A stretch of DNA of 64,000 bases from the NCBI GenBank assembly GCA_034190875.2, contig CM067353.1:37224642-37288641 (forward strand). Direction: 5' to 3'. Both the position numbers and the translations under genes were made by a program. The notes beneath the pieces were generated by a model. The model did not search any database. It was not told where the DNA came from and was given only the letters and a program-made list of their open reading frames with translations. Shown one piece after another: positions 46,394-60,567 of the stretch (its first letter is position 1; each line of letters opens with the position of its first letter). This DNA comes from Urechis unicinctus. Taxonomy: Eukaryota > Annelida > Polychaeta > Xenopneusta > Urechidae.

Positions 46394-48290
46394 TGTTCGC
46401 ATACATGGTTTGTACATGCAATTCATCACATGAAACAATTCAAGTTGGGATCACCTATTGCTATACAGCAGCACATTAGAGGTTATGCGCAAATGGCTTA
46501 TTTTTTAATGAATCGAAAACCAGCGATGACACGTATAACTGCTCACAACTTGCGAATGCTTTCATTACTAAACGAATAGCTGTTTCGTTTTCTAGACTTA
46601 ACGGTTGATCATTACTAGTAGAAACTCCGCCTATTTGTTATATTGTGTATGGCAGTTCATTGATAACATAAAGGGGTTTTTAAAAAATTATTTCAACTTA
46701 CGAGTAGAACACGAAATACAGCTCGCATTATAAAAGGACAATTTCACGCCTAGTAATATATCTGATTTCTTCCCTGTCAAATTAGCGTCAAGTTGATATG
46801 CGTTAGTCGGTGGGCGTAGAATATTGGTGCGTGATCACTGGAGCATCAAGCTCATGCCAATTGAGATAGGGTCAGTTTTTGTGAATGCGATACCATATTC
46901 AGCATCATACAGGGAGCATGTCTTGTGGTCTGAAGTCGAGGCGTGCGCACGTGCTATTTTGAATTGATAAAACAACGATGCATAACTCTTATGAATGGCA
47001 ACGTCAATAAATGCTCTTAAGTTTGATCAAATAAGCGTAGAGCTGTAACCTCTTGAAACAATTCGACGTATTGACATAACGATGTAGCTTAGCAGTGTGG
47101 CGTATCGTGTAATATTTAGATGACGGACATACACGGTAACTGGAGAGGACCCAACGGTCATAAAATAAAACCGATCATTTAATGTAAAATAAATCGTGAT
47201 TTTACTGAATCCTTTTCCTGTCTTAAAGTAAATCAAAACGTATCGCGAGCGTAAATAGCAACGGAATAGTATCCAGAGACTCAAGCAAATGTATCCGTTA
47301 TAAATGTAACCTTTGACGCATTTTCGATCTTACTTTTTCATTTTTTGCTTCTAGTCTTAAGTCTGTAATTCACCATCGGCTGACTCCCTATATCCATAGA
47401 CTATGGTCAATATGATGGTATTGTTTGCGACCGAATGTGGCGATTCGACGAAATATTTTCGCGACAGAAGGTATGGCGCAAGGAAAATACAAAATTCACA
47501 CTAATCATAGTTCACGGTGCCAAGCCATTTCCTAACATTCAACACGAGTTTAGTTGGTGCTGACAAAAGGTTTATTATAAAGACGTGTGCTGCGGGGTAT
47601 GATTACAGGGAACAATCATCATATCGGGTGTAGGTCCATCATTATAGCAACAATAGTTACTGTCTGGTTTTGTACTTCGACGATTGTATGAGAGCTGTAC
47701 CAAGATAATATACCATAAATATGATGCTTTTAATGGTACACATCTACCGCTGCATTAACTGCGTAGTACAACGGACCATTACGCATCCGTCTAAAGTGGT
47801 TTGAGAGCGCCCCAGGACTGAATATATTGCGGTTGCAGTAACATGATATAAAATACTCGCCATGCAGTTGGGCTATCGTATCTATAATAAGGAGTCTTAC
47901 AAGTAGCAATCTATTCATGGTGGCAAACAACACTAATAACCAGCCGATGCTATTGCTGACTATCAGATTTATTTAACGCTCCACCTGGTACCTTCCCTTA
48001 CACTTGAGAAATTCCTTGTGAATGTAAGCATAACATGCAGGTGCAGTAAATAATAATCTAATTGCGCATCTAAGGTAACGTGAGCAGCAAGCCGAGGCAG
48101 TATTAGAACTATTCAAGCAGCCATTTGCTCTTCCATTGGCGGCGACTATTTAAGTGAGACATACTGTTTATCAGTAGAAAAAAATGATGACCTCACCCCT
48201 TCTTATTTATCGTTTATGTTGTCGATAAGAACAGCTAGTACAGTTCATACCTATTGAGATGAGGTTCATTGCGCTACTGTCTTTGTGAAC
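46233..48290. repeat. Unit 2 block C, part shared with unit 3
   Basis: It keeps the segment 46,838-46,975, which is deleted in unit 1 but present in unit 3 and at 17.6 kb. It shares with unit 1 the loss of about 500 bases at 47,405 relative to unit 3. Confidence 0.93.
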
Positions 48291-51200
48291 TCGTATTTCC
48301 TTATGTTTATCGATGCTTACTCATGATAGCGTTATCTATACTGCCCTTAATATCATTCTGCAGGCACAGATTGTTAAATCTAGCCCAATTGACGCGTTTA
48401 CGAATTGATATTGCCCGCACGTCCCGTTGAACGAGCTAGATAGGCTTCATGGAGAAGGGTTAATGTCACGTCCGCTCACTTGGACGATAAGGTTCTTTTT
48501 AAGGAGGAAAGTTGATCATTACCTGATCAACCCTTCCATAATTCCTGAGCAAAAACGTAGGGCTACATTTCAATTTGTTTTGACGTTTGATTAATGGCTA
48601 GGCTTTTGCACTTAGATTATATTACAAGTCGTATTTTTGCAGACGATACTCTTCGCAAACTTCCGGAGCTGTTACGCGCACCACAAAAAAAGGACGCTGA
48701 CAAAATTGCTAACTTCTAATCCTTTTATTCTATTCAATTTATGCAATATCTGAACTAACATTTCTTGCTGATTGAGGGCAACCACAATCATTGAAATTCA
48801 ATAATATTTTCCACTTACTCATAACAAATATTTTATTATATGGATTATCTTCATATCTTAATATATTCTCATTTTAAGCAGTCGATCATTAATACACATG
48901 TTCTTCTTCGTAGTACTGTGGTCAATAAACATTAAAGGGTGTAATTTACAACTCCTAAATAAAAATCAAATAATAAGTCAGCGCGATATATAAAATAATC
49001 TGGTCGGAGAATATGCATGCTTTTGTTATGGTCATCTAATTGTGTCAGTCAATCTTGAAGAAAATCTGTGGCATCTGTGAAACCGTCTAATAGAGGGTGC
49101 AATACAAATCTTCAGAGGTCTAAAGTGTGACATGAGAAGTTAGTTGTCCCTGTGTCCATGACCTTAACAGTCTGCAACGGCCACACAAACGGCAGCTGGC
49201 TAATATGTGCCCCTGGCGCAGCTAGATGAAGCAAGACTTGGTGAATGCTGCCTCATAAAGATATGTGGCGTGGATTTTTGTAGGATTTCGTTTCCATAAT
49301 TTATTTCTAGTCTTTGGAGGGATCTTTGGCTTAAACAGTTGGCAACAGTCCAACTAGTCAAAACAATCGCAAATTATCCAAGCAAATGCCAATCTCTATT
49401 ATATATAGCCGCCGTTCTAGGTTGAGCGCAGTCACCCATGTCTGCCACAGCTGGTAGCAGGGGGGAAGCAATACACAAACCTATGTCATGCACATATCAT
49501 GTGTTATGTGATGCAGAAAATGTTGTCACGTGCGTTACCTCTGATAAATCATGATAAAATGTGACGACAATATACTGTATTTGGGCTAATAATGCATCTG
49601 GGTCGCATACAGTATGTTTTTGTTATCCCTAAACCATAGTGTGTTGTACCGTTATGCTGCGAACAAGATAAGAACGAAACATTACCTCGTATTCAAGCAA
49701 TACACCAGAATATTTTGGTATAGAGATATATGCAATAATGAAGGATGTTTTGGCATTTATCCTGTGTGTTGACTAGATGCTTTAGTTAAAAATTATGATT
49801 ACCTAATCAATTTGAAGGTTGCAAGTAGCAGAAATTTGGTAAACAGCCTTATACTAGCGCGCACAAATGGTTTTCACTTTATGTCTGGCTAAAATTTGCA
49901 AGCAACTAATACTGGCAGGAACTGTGTGGGAATTGTTGACTTGCTTGCAGATAATGTCGATGAATACGAGATGTCGAAAAAATGTTGCTTGGTTCATGCT
50001 TAACCTTCTAACATATTACCTGTCCGATCGCATGAAATGCTAAATATTCACAATAAAAATAGTATGACCTTATGGTGCACCCTTTGGCAAATGGTGTGAT
50101 GCATTGCACCTAAGCATACTTTGTCTGATAGGTGCACAGTTGGGGGTGAATAATAATGATAAAGGTTTTAAATGTTACTTAAATAACATAAAATCTTTAT
50201 TTTGGTCGGAATACAGCAGCAGATAAATCAACGTTATTTGCAAACATCTTTCCCTTAGAGAGATATTACAGCACCAGATGATGGAAATCAATCATACCGA
50301 ATGGGTTGGAATGCAGCCTCCCTACTCAATCAGTCTTACTGTAATATCGGTTAAATGAGATTTGCGTCTCCTGACAATAGCATCGCTAACTTTCGGTAGA
50401 GTAATCTGCATCGCGAATATTGGTTTGCTGTATATATCTAAATAGGCAGTAATCAATCATGACATGTATCCATATAATGACCATTGGTATGCCGAAAGTA
50501 ATGCACAACTGATATAATGTTTAAAAGCGAGTAAATGCATACACAAAAAGCAGGTAGGCGTACATGAAAAAGAATACGATCGCTGCGTCCGACATAAATT
50601 ACTCACGTTCAAAATACACCATGTGGGGACGGGCCAGTGGAATCACCACTGGTTCATTGGGATAATCTTCGCATATTGCAGCAGATGAAACTAGGAATGC
50701 GTTTCACAAGCCGCATCAAATCGTCGTCATTATTGCATTTCGAATCAGCAACGAATCTTAATATCTGTTTATTGTGGAACATATTGTAATAACTCGTGAC
50801 CAGTTGTTACCCTGCGTCAAAAGAGGTTGCATGTCACTGGTTGAAAAATCATGTACATAGACTTGACCGGGTGTTATCTTTACGTTATAATTTGCCTGAA
50901 TTAAAAACATATAAATGGTAGTGATTGTTGGCCATGGGTATTTTTGAATCGCATATCACTATCACAACAGCCTGCGTGTGATTCCGCAAAAAATATTCCA
51001 TCGATTGAATCGTCATAAATGATAGTTTGTAGAGATATAAATCGCACTATTAATTCCTAAATGATTACGTGATTCATTGACTGATACATGGGCGACCTGC
51101 ATCTGCAAGGTTTGATAAGGCGTACGAGCGAAGGGACCTGATAATTATACTGCGCACAAAAATGCAACTCACCGGTTTAAATGATATGCCAACCTGGTTG

Positions 51201-51392
51201 CCAGGATTTCCTTGCTTGTGTGCATTTGTTTGTTGATAAAGCGTAGGAGCGAGTAAAGTTCTGTTCAGCACTCTGGCCGTGGTGGCGCAGTATTAATAGT
51301 TAGGCAACAACCTTTACGTTTATGCAGCCATTGACGTGCGTAGATGAGGAGCATGGGGTGTTTAGTTAAGGTGAATAATGCACAAGCCTCTA
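48291..51392. repeat. Unit 2 segment found only in units 1 and 2
   Basis: Nearly identical to 33,801-36,784. It carries the extra piece 49,141-49,395 and lacks the equivalent of 36,262-36,404 (junction at about 51,017). No gene is supported; a 65-codon minus frame at 51,074-51,271 also occurs in unit 1 at 36,459-36,656. Confidence 0.9.
49141..49395. other. Piece present in unit 2 but absent from unit 1
   Basis: Unit 1 jumps from 'gtgacatgagaagt' to 'attatatatagccgcc' at about 34,660. The right part here (49,258-49,395) aligns with 22,975-23,130 in the old A region: 'atgtggcgtg', 'tttcc(g)ataatt', then 'aattatcca(g/a)gcaaatg(a/c)caatctctat'. It is thus old family DNA, more likely lost from unit 1 than gained by unit 2. 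Confidence 0.8.
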
Positions 51393-51582
51393 AAATTAGA
51401 AAGGTATGGTTAATATGCCCATCTTTGCGTCTAGCGCTGATTAAAGGTGAACTGTAGCTTGCTTGCCCTATAAGTGTATGTTGTTTTGCTTAAGTGATAA
51501 GGGTTCGAATTTGGAAGTTGGGTGATTCTGTACAATTATACGCAGCAGTTAACGGCTAACGCACCTATAGTTTTCTTGCAGT

Positions 51583-51879
51583 GTGTTTTTTAACACCTCT
51601 AAAAAAGTACAATTGCTGGATGAACCGATGGCCAGAGTACGTGCAGAAGGTCTTCTGTTTGACCATTCCAATCACATTAACACTGCGTCTTACACGATGG
51701 TTTATATTATGCCTTACACAGCGGCAAAAGGCGGTATTGAACCCTGCAAAAGAAAAGCTGATGTGTTAATCGATAACCAGTTGTCCATTCACCTCATGGG
51801 TAATATTTTGAGCTTTACCAAGAGAGCGTCTATGCAATCTTGCGTGTATGGAATGGCCGATGCTCAGGCTGACAAGTAA
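51583..51879 (+). other. 98-codon frame, shifted in unit 1 and in the old copy
   Basis: A 'ttttcttgcag' acceptor-like word lies just upstream in units 1 and 2. The frame is open here for 98 codons. In unit 1 (36,975-37,160) a one-base difference in an A/G run ('tgcaaagagaagc' against 'tgcaaaagaaaagc') shifts it after about 55 codons. In the old copy near 29,108 the alignment needs single-base gaps, and a different register (Asn-Arg-x-Pro-Glu-Tyr-Val-Gln-Lys) is the one shared. No single frame is maintained across the three copies, which argues against function. Unrecognised. Confidence 0.18.
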
Positions 51880-53335
51880 TGCCAGATTGAAAATAGGCGT
51901 ACACGCTAGAAATAGTCTAAATCATATGTCCGTTTATGCCACTCTATTGTTATACCAACTACACTCATCGTCCTTCGGCGGATGATATATGAATTCTTGG
52001 GTTATCCTACTATTGATAAAATCATCCGAAAACCCCATGAATTATGCTAAATAAAGGTGAGATTTGGCATTATCTGCACTTCCTACATTATAAAACCATT
52101 GCATTTATAGGAATTGTGGAACAGAGAGTATTAATACAATAATCATTTGTTGAATCTTTTGTTTTAGATTCAGCAAAGAATGCGATGACGATTTGCACTA
52201 GCATATATTCTGCTCGTCATTTGTGTTCAGCAGCTGTTATTAACGTTGGTCATTTATTGCCATTCTCAGACGTTGGTTGTATCTGTTGCTTGTGTACTAT
52301 TCTCATTCGACAATGATATGATATGTCTTTGTTAACTTAAGCATTCAAAGCTGCGTCAGCAATATGATGGCTCCCCTATTGCGGGTTGTTTTAATGATTA
52401 TCTGCGGGAATGGATACGTGTATTATCCGGTGTAGCATTCTTTAGGCGTGACCTCTTTGGTCTGTCAGAATGTTCCGCATTTGTGCCAAACCGTCCGAAC
52501 AACCCACCAAATCAAATCGGTCGCTCATCTATTGGGCTGTTAAGCTGTTATTAGCTCAAATTGCGTGTATTACTTCACAAGACATTCGCTTGGTAGTTCG
52601 CCCTTGCTCTGATTTCTGACTTGTACTTGATAACAATTTAAATGTCCAACCTATATCCCTTATGTTGATCAGACTCACATTGTTATTGTAATACGCCATT
52701 GCAGTGTATGGGTGATATTATAGTTGACATTTAGTCTTAAAATACGGGCGTAACTAGCGTTGTGATGGAGTTGATCAATACCATACTTTTAATTATCTGA
52801 CATCTGCTATTGATATGTGACAATTGATAAGTGGAAGGTATAAGCTGGTACCATCCACCTCAAATGAGGAGGCTAAGAGAAATAACAGGGTATTATTCGA
52901 TTTGTAGCTATTGAGCGGATGCTTCTAAATGTATAACAATCAGTAATATTTCTGGGGATGCGGCGTAGATTTCATCAATGTTACAGCCTGGGTCCTCCAT
53001 ATATGTACCACCTCACACTTGGCGCTTCCGATGCTAAGCAGTCAAAGAGCAAGCACATAATTTGTGTTGATATGTTTATAGCAACTTATTGCTGCTGCAT
53101 ATGGCATCTTTAACGGAGTAATACTGAGATATAGAATTTCAGCTATCCATCCATCACCTATTCGGCTGTAGGTTTGTAGGAATTTAATACTTCAAAGGGC
53201 TGTACGATTACGTCCGCTTTTACCAGAATATGAAACAATATTCTATACGGTTATGACTTCTATAAGTTCAATAATAAAGATGACATCTAGAGTTAGAGAG
53301 ATCATTCATCTGAGCGGTCAAGCCACACAACCTTT

Positions 53336-53518
53336 TTGTCTGTTAAAAAGATGAGCAGCAAACTCGACACTGCAGCTCGTGTATATGTTGGTCAATACGT
53401 GTCAAATCCCACGAGCAATGTCACAAATAACAGCTCGGCGCAGCAGCTCTCAAGGATGAAGTTAACCTGGAAATCTGATTGCATTAGTGAACTCGAATTT
53501 TATAGAATCAAACGCTGA
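53336..53518 (+). other. 60-codon Asn/Ser/Thr-rich frame with an older in-frame relic at 30,090
   Basis: Residues Lys-Leu-Asp-Thr and Tyr-Val-x-Gln-Tyr-Val-x-Asn-Pro-Thr-Ser-Asn are shared with the old copy. Several Asn-x-Ser/Thr sequons are present. In unit 1 (38,760-38,915) the frame is disturbed near its end. Unrecognised product; possibly an exon of a former secreted protein, but there is no direct evidence of that. Confidence 0.22.
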
Positions 53519-54008
53519 ATACGGCTTGGCATCAAATCGATATACCGAAACAAGGTAAGTAAAACGTTTATAACCTAGGTTATACGCAGATTATGTATTA
53601 AGTACTCACATATTGCAATTGTCTTTTGGGCTGAATATCATAAGCCCAATACTTTGGCTATTTACAGCATGGGTACGCATTGGACCAATATTTCCATGTG
53701 ACCAGATTCAGCCAAAATAACACCGATTACCTAGCTTTCTATGTCGGACAATCAAGATCACGGACCATTTTGCTCAGCCACTATTGAGCCGACTTTGAGC
53801 CGACTTCAAATGAATGACAAATTTCCCTCAAAACGGCACAGTATCACGCCATGCTACACAAAAAGTAGCGAGACCAAACAAATCGAACTGCGATAATATT
53901 AACCGGATGCACCGTCAAGTATACCAAACTCAATGTAGAACCATAACCTCTTCAGTCCCATGAAGAGACTGGTGCCTTTTTATATTCCAATATAATTACC
54001 ATTGACCA

Positions 54009-54215
54009 ATGACTATTAATGCTTTTAAATTCAAGATGATCGTAAGAGTTCGTTCTAGAAGTCACCCCGATGAACCAACTGTCAGCAGTTACACCGATGT
54101 CATAATTTTTTCTGAAGTGACATTTTTGAGCTTATCCACCCACAAAGAAGGCGGCATATATAATTTCCAACTTGGACACCATTTTATGAAGCAGCGCGGT
54201 GCAATTGTGACCTGA
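54009..54215 (+). other. 68-codon frame, frameshifted in unit 1
   Basis: Open here. In unit 1 (from 39,416) the same start is followed by 'aatttttctgacgtgac' in place of 'aattttttctgaagtgac', which puts a stop in frame. It lies in the 570-base part of block B absent from the old copy. Unrecognised. Confidence 0.15.
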
Positions 54216-55322
54216 TTAAGCCAGATCGCGTGAAAATTTTTAATCAGCCGCATCTAAGCGTGTATAGTTCATTGTTATAACTCAAAATGACGCTGATATT
54301 TCTCAAAACAAAGACAATATTTACTCTCGGAACTATCAAAGGTCTGTCAATATCCCGTATTATCAAATGTCACACACTGCTGACAGCCCCAGTATGTCTT
54401 CCGGCGAATGATGCATGCAATAACCGTGCATTGCGCGAGAGCAGTACACTGAGGCCAGTAGTAAAGTAAGAAAAATGAGAACATATTGAGGATGTGGGTG
54501 GCGGCTGAGCATAAGTTGGCCGGAATTAATTACACGACCTTTTACTGCTTTATGTCATTAATGCTGACCAGACATGTTATATGGCCATTTCCTCTGTAAA
54601 TCCTCTTTGCTTACATAAAGGGCTAACATCAGGGCAGTGTAAATGATAGCGCGTGGGAGACCGAATATGACTTTTCAGCTAATTAATTTGATGACACAAT
54701 ATAAAGTGCGCTCTACCATTCGCCCGTATCTTGAAAGCTTCTTTGCTGGTCCAGCGAGTTAATGCTAGTGACTGTATGCGCTAAATAAGCTGATAAAGCT
54801 GTTCTTAAACAAAATGATGATTGACTATCCCATGATATTTATCTTTATCAAGAGCCTTAAGAGATATGACATAAAACTTTGTTTTTAATATCCTAACTAG
54901 AGCATTTAAATAGCTTTCGAATTATCTTGATATACTTATCGTGTCGTAAAAGGCAAGCGCTTTATGTGAGTAGACGAACTCATATATTCCTTACTACTGA
55001 ATCATTTTACAAATACGCTCTCAGTTTTAGTTGAACATTGCTTCCATCCTGCATGATTTTCAATCAATTAATGTACAATTGACTAAATGTAAATGATAAA
55101 TTAAATGTTTTTTTCTGTAAGAATGCGCGGCGTTGCAGTGCAATGGCTGACGGGTATGTTGGTATTCATTCAACATTTGTATATTTGCTACCTGTTATTT
55201 TCATCATTTTGCTACACGGTGGAACTTACTGATACAAACGAAACCATTTGCAGGTCCCTCTTTTAAAAAAAAATGAAATGTGTAAATGTTGGCTGAATAA
55301 TATTAACTAGATAGGTTGTCTC

Positions 55323-55469
<147 letters not shown>

Positions 55470-55496
55470 GCCATGTCAGAGAACTGTACATATTGT

Positions 55497-55642
55497 ATAT
55501 ATGTATGTATGTAAATATATATATGTATATATATATATTTATATATATATTTATAAATATATGTATATATATAAATATATATATGTATATGTATATTTAT
55601 ATGTATATTTATAAATATATGTATATATACATATATATATAT

Positions 55643-55677
<35 letters not shown>

Positions 55678-55683
55678 TATCTA

Positions 55684-55718
<35 letters not shown>
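55497..55718. repeat. Compound TA-derived array, unit 2 block D
   Basis: Same architecture as 40,885-41,128, again bracketed by the 19-bp direct repeat, but with different interruption order and a T8 run at the right end. The 154-codon Ile/Tyr-rich frame through it (55,316-55,780) is an artefact. Confidence 0.95.
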
Positions 55719-55721
<3 letters not shown>

Positions 55722-55918
55722 TTTACACAATACACATGTCAGAGAACTGTACACGTTATATCATCGCATTATTGCTATAGGAGTGAAACAGTAAACATAA
55801 TACGTTATGCTTGTATGCTTGTCGTATAATTTTGCTTTCAGGCCTCACGTGTAGTATTTAACGGTGGCAGATTTAGATGAATTCATATATATATATATGT
55901 GTGGGTGTTTCCTTTTAC

Positions 55919-55987
55919 GGTGACAGTTTAGTCCCTGAAAGAAGGAAACTTAAATGTCAGGGCCTTGGAATGAATTACCCTGTCACC
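55919..55987. other. Nested inverted repeat, unit 2 copy
   Basis: All arms found at 41,321-41,389 are identical here. Confidence 0.6.
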
Positions 55988-56265
55988 CTAAATTCTGGAT
56001 AGTATGTAAACAGTATTGTTCCAAGGTCGTGCGTATATCGCCTTGCACTGATTATGCAGAATAATCGGAATAATTCCATGCTTTACACATGAACATCACA
56101 CTCAGGTTTCAACTCGACGCCAATCCGTTTCTAAATCTACACCGTTCCAGGGGCTTTCGTTGTCAATTCCTCTTGCGTGTGTCACTTGTTTGTGTTTCCG
56201 AATAAAGAAACAAATGATTTCTCTACTGGTTCGAACTGGTGGCGTAGAAAATTTTTCTGAAAAAG

Positions 56266-59200
56266 CCTTTACACATCCGTATAACGGATATTTAGGACGA
56301 ACCTGCTAAAGTCAGTCTTACATTTTATTGGTAATTCTTCGGCTGTTTTGAATCAGGTTTCACAATCAACGATACAGTAGAGATAATAGACTCTAGCATT
56401 TAGTGAGTTAAGTATTTGAAATATTTTGCACGTGTTCGTACATTTATATTTAAGCACAGAAATTCTTGATCCGTGTTATGCGAAAACGTAACCGGGGTTA
56501 ATGCTGTCTCAACTGATCATGGCATTGCTGTCTTTTATCACAAACGAACGAAAACAATTCTTTGATAATAGTGACGAATACCCCTAGCTCGTTCTCTTGC
56601 AGTTGGATACATCTTAGTTGACCATTGTAGTTATATGTTGCAGAACAATATTTGTCATATGCTGTCTTTCCTCCAAGTCGTCGGCAAACAGGCGTCTTGG
56701 AGCTGAAATCTTGTTTTACCGCGATATAGTTATGATAGATGAGGTTGTGTAATTTGATGCCAACCAATTTGTTAAGAAAACGTGGTTACAGTGAATGAAA
56801 TGGAAAAGACATTTGCATTATCCATGCATGAATCACTTAGTATAAGGCATTGGGTGCCACTGTAATATTTATCAGAATCGAAACAAACCGAGTATACTGC
56901 GGGCTCTTCCATATTTCTCGGAACATGAAATGTACAATGTGGATCCCCTGCTATTCCATTGAGCAGCTGAGTTAAATGTGGGACAAGAAGGTGCTTGCTT
57001 GTGGTAAGGAAGACGAAGCGATTTTCTATACGTGGCTGCAATTCTCTAATACAATACTGATAAACGAGAAAGCGAACGCCATGGCAGAATATTGTCCACG
57101 CGAATTACATAGTTGCTAAACGATGTGCTTTTTTAGAATTAATGCAATTTGAATTGATCATTTTAATATCGTCATAACAATAGTAAGAATATGTCTAGGC
57201 AAATTCACTGAATCATATAGGCATGTTATAAAATATATACAGTTGTCGCTTTTCGATAACGATACAACAAAGTGTCATATAAAGCCAGTTAGTCTGGTTG
57301 CTGCAGCCGATAACACAGTTAGGTGTCAATAAGGAATTCACAAAATGACAAGAGATATAATAAAGCTTCAGACCTCAGATGTTTAACATCATAATTATGC
57401 TAGCAACGCAGCTTCATGACCTGCTCTTGGACATGACCAATTTTGTGTGAGATTCATTGCTACCATCACACGTAAGCAGCTTTCAACTAAGGTTGAAAGT
57501 GTTAAGGAATTTAGAAACTAGGGGAATGTATTCGCGCAGCTGATTTCATTATTGCTGCCAAAAACGGACACAAGCACGGAATATGTATTGGTCCAAGATT
57601 AACATGATTTGGCTATGGCTCTAAAATTATTTATGATAGTGTTAGCGTGAAATGAGATTGTGCTGCCGCTTCACTTAATGGTTACACCATCTGCTAACAA
57701 TGTTGCCCCCATTTGGTCCGACCCGTCCGCAAAGACCATTAGTAGAGATTGAGTTAGTTTGCTGTGCAACTGACCAAAGTAACGGTGACCAAATGTGAAC
57801 GGCGGCCTCATTCATGTATATTTTGCAGAGTCAGTCAACAATGTAATGCCAGTCATCTGTTATCTCGACACGCCAAAATTGCTTAACGATCGGTTGCACA
57901 TAACGAAAAATTGCATTGTAAATATATGTATCAATTGATTTTACGAATGGTTCAATTCATAAAATTATCGATGAGCTGTCTGGATGACAATAGAAAATAT
58001 GCAGCCTATTATAATTCAGGACTAGGTTTACAACCTGCGGAAGCCAGGGTAGCATGGCTATGCAGCATTCAGGCAGGCGGATGCATCACTGTCAATGATA
58101 CAACAATGTAATGATTTGATAAATGACACGTTGTTGACTGAAGGCGTGATGCGTCTATCAAAATAAGAGTTAATGTTTGTTTTGTGTAATCATGTGCTTG
58201 GTTACGACGAATTGTGCTAGAATGTGTTCGTGCTTCACATATAACAGCCGCATTACTTTTTCTCGTCGTCATTTGTATAATCGCGATCACGTGGCAAATT
58301 CCTTCACCAATTCACGTCTAAGTGTATATATAAATGTTCAATTGTACAATCACGAACTTAGATAATTCAGTATTTGCTATCAGCGAAGTAGGTAGTACAT
58401 TTTTAGATTGTATACTGCTGTGCAATATACGATACAAAGTATCGATCGCAGGTGCTACATGGTGCGTACATATGTAATCTTAACAGTATGAGCGAGGCAG
58501 CACTGAAAACTTGCGTTGCGATGTCGTGTATAAAACTCCTGCATCGTGCAACATGTGGTCCACAGGACCAATTATATTTAATAGGTACGACGGATTGTGA
58601 GCTGCTTTTCCATATTTTATACATCAGGAATTCGAATACTGGCTACAAATATTTTTTTGCAGTCTAGTACCGAATAAGTGATATAATACTCCATTAATAC
58701 GTTATATACAGAGTAGATCGATGAAGAGGGATGATTGTGATGAATCCTTCCTACTTATTGATATACATTTTTGGCTTCGTAGTGTATCGCATCGGGCAAT
58801 ACTAGATGACTGGCATCAAAATGGTTCAATGTAAAAACGGACATCCATCATCTATCTCATCTTTATGTCTTGTGGCAAGCACATCGACGCCGCGATTTAG
58901 CAGAGACATATATCCTACTCACGGTGAATCATAGCGTTAAATATGCGAAAATCACTACAGGTTGGTATTCAACGAGGAAATCCGCAGAGATAAGCGTATA
59001 ATTTTTTGCAATATGCTTTTCTCTGGAACGATGTCCTACAATGTAGCATGTTATAATCTCATTCTGCACGCCGACGTCAATGTTCCTTGCCGCTCTTTTT
59101 ACAAGCTGATTTTTTGCAAGTAAGGATAATGTACTTACGCGATTGTACAATGAATACTCAACCTCTATCTACTAAACAATGGTTGCAGCGGCTAAACTGT

Positions 59201-59320
59201 AAATATTCGGATTTAGCTGTTAGTTCTTACTTATTAAGGAATCCATTCGGGAAGGCATGACACACAAGCACATATTAGTGTTTTGTCACCGAGTGGTCTG
59301 GGACAATTTTAGGCTTGCAG
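56266..59320. repeat. Unit 2 block A
   Basis: Copy of 41,665-44,696 with more small indels than the C and B blocks show. At 57,367-57,410 it retains the 'cagacctca...gtttaacatcata' stretch that unit 1 has lost but the old copy (21,325) and unit 3 (62,828) keep. Confidence 0.95.
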
Positions 59321-59536
59321 TCACGTCTTCTTCATCGATTCCCACTTTCAAACCGCAACAACGCGCATAAATGTAGTCTATACCAGTTGTAATCATGCCG
59401 CTTGAAAATTCAGCTACAACGCACTTCAACATAACTAAGCTACCACATGCCGAAACCAAATGATCAAAAGGAAGAGGTAAACCATGCCTACCGTAGTTAT
59501 CGCCGTCTTTAAAATCCGGAACAAAATAATAAGTAT

Positions 59537-59721
<185 letters not shown>

Positions 59722-59845
59722 GGCTTTTTAAAAGAGCGGGCAATATTTGATAATTCAGGCGCAATTATATCGTGATCCACAGCTATGGAATCCTCAAGCC
59801 CCATATATATGAAGCAATAACTAGAGGCATATATGTAACTTTACA

Positions 59846-59847
59846 TG

Positions 59848-59938
<91 letters not shown>

Positions 59939-60098
59939 GTACACATATCTATATAAAATATATATATATACATATATACATATACCTATACATATGCACA
60001 CACACATATATATACGTATATATATATATATAAATATATATATATAATATATATATACATATATATATATACATACATTCATTTATACATATATATCA
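59846..60098. repeat. Second TA-derived array of block E, unit 2
   Basis: Pure TA on the left, then 'gtacaca', 'atacata' and 'cacacaca' interruptions toward the right. Confidence 0.96.
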
Positions 60099-60567
60099 AA
60101 ATATATTTAATATTCCATTAAGCAGCGCGAGGTACATTGCCACCCTTGTCACTCTATCCACATACTATACTAACCATTTACCGTAGAGTTGTGCGTCTCC
60201 GTTGTGTACAATACAGCTAATAGGGAAAAGCCTATTCGTGAAATTGAACGAACGAAAGACATTGCACAGCAGATGGATCTGCCTTTCTTACTTTGCTAAT
60301 TATATACTTTCATGTCATCCGCATAATTGTGTCGTGGCTGCCTTAATCAGTGATATTTCAGAATCGTCCAGTGTCCAATGAATACATCAATTAACGATAC
60401 AGGATACTTTTTGGTTCCCTTTTTCAATAAACTTTATGTATCCCTTAAAAGCAGACGCATTAAATTGAATCGATTTACATAAGTTATTCGATGTACTAGT
60501 CTAGTAATATATAACTACAATCTAATTGATTATCTAATCACAATGCGGTTTCTTAGACACAACTTAT

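Larger units (their letters stand above)
51393..54465. repeat. Unit 2 block B
   Basis: Copy of 36,785-39,865. It keeps 53,212-53,305 (lost in unit 1, present near 30,000) and has lost the equivalent of 38,333-38,448 (junction at about 52,950). Confidence 0.95.

Noticed and set aside
53336-53518. A secreted glycoprotein exon because of Asn-x-Ser/Thr sites
   Set aside because: Asn, Ser and Thr codons are common in AT-rich DNA. No signal peptide or start context supports this, and the old copy is stopped.
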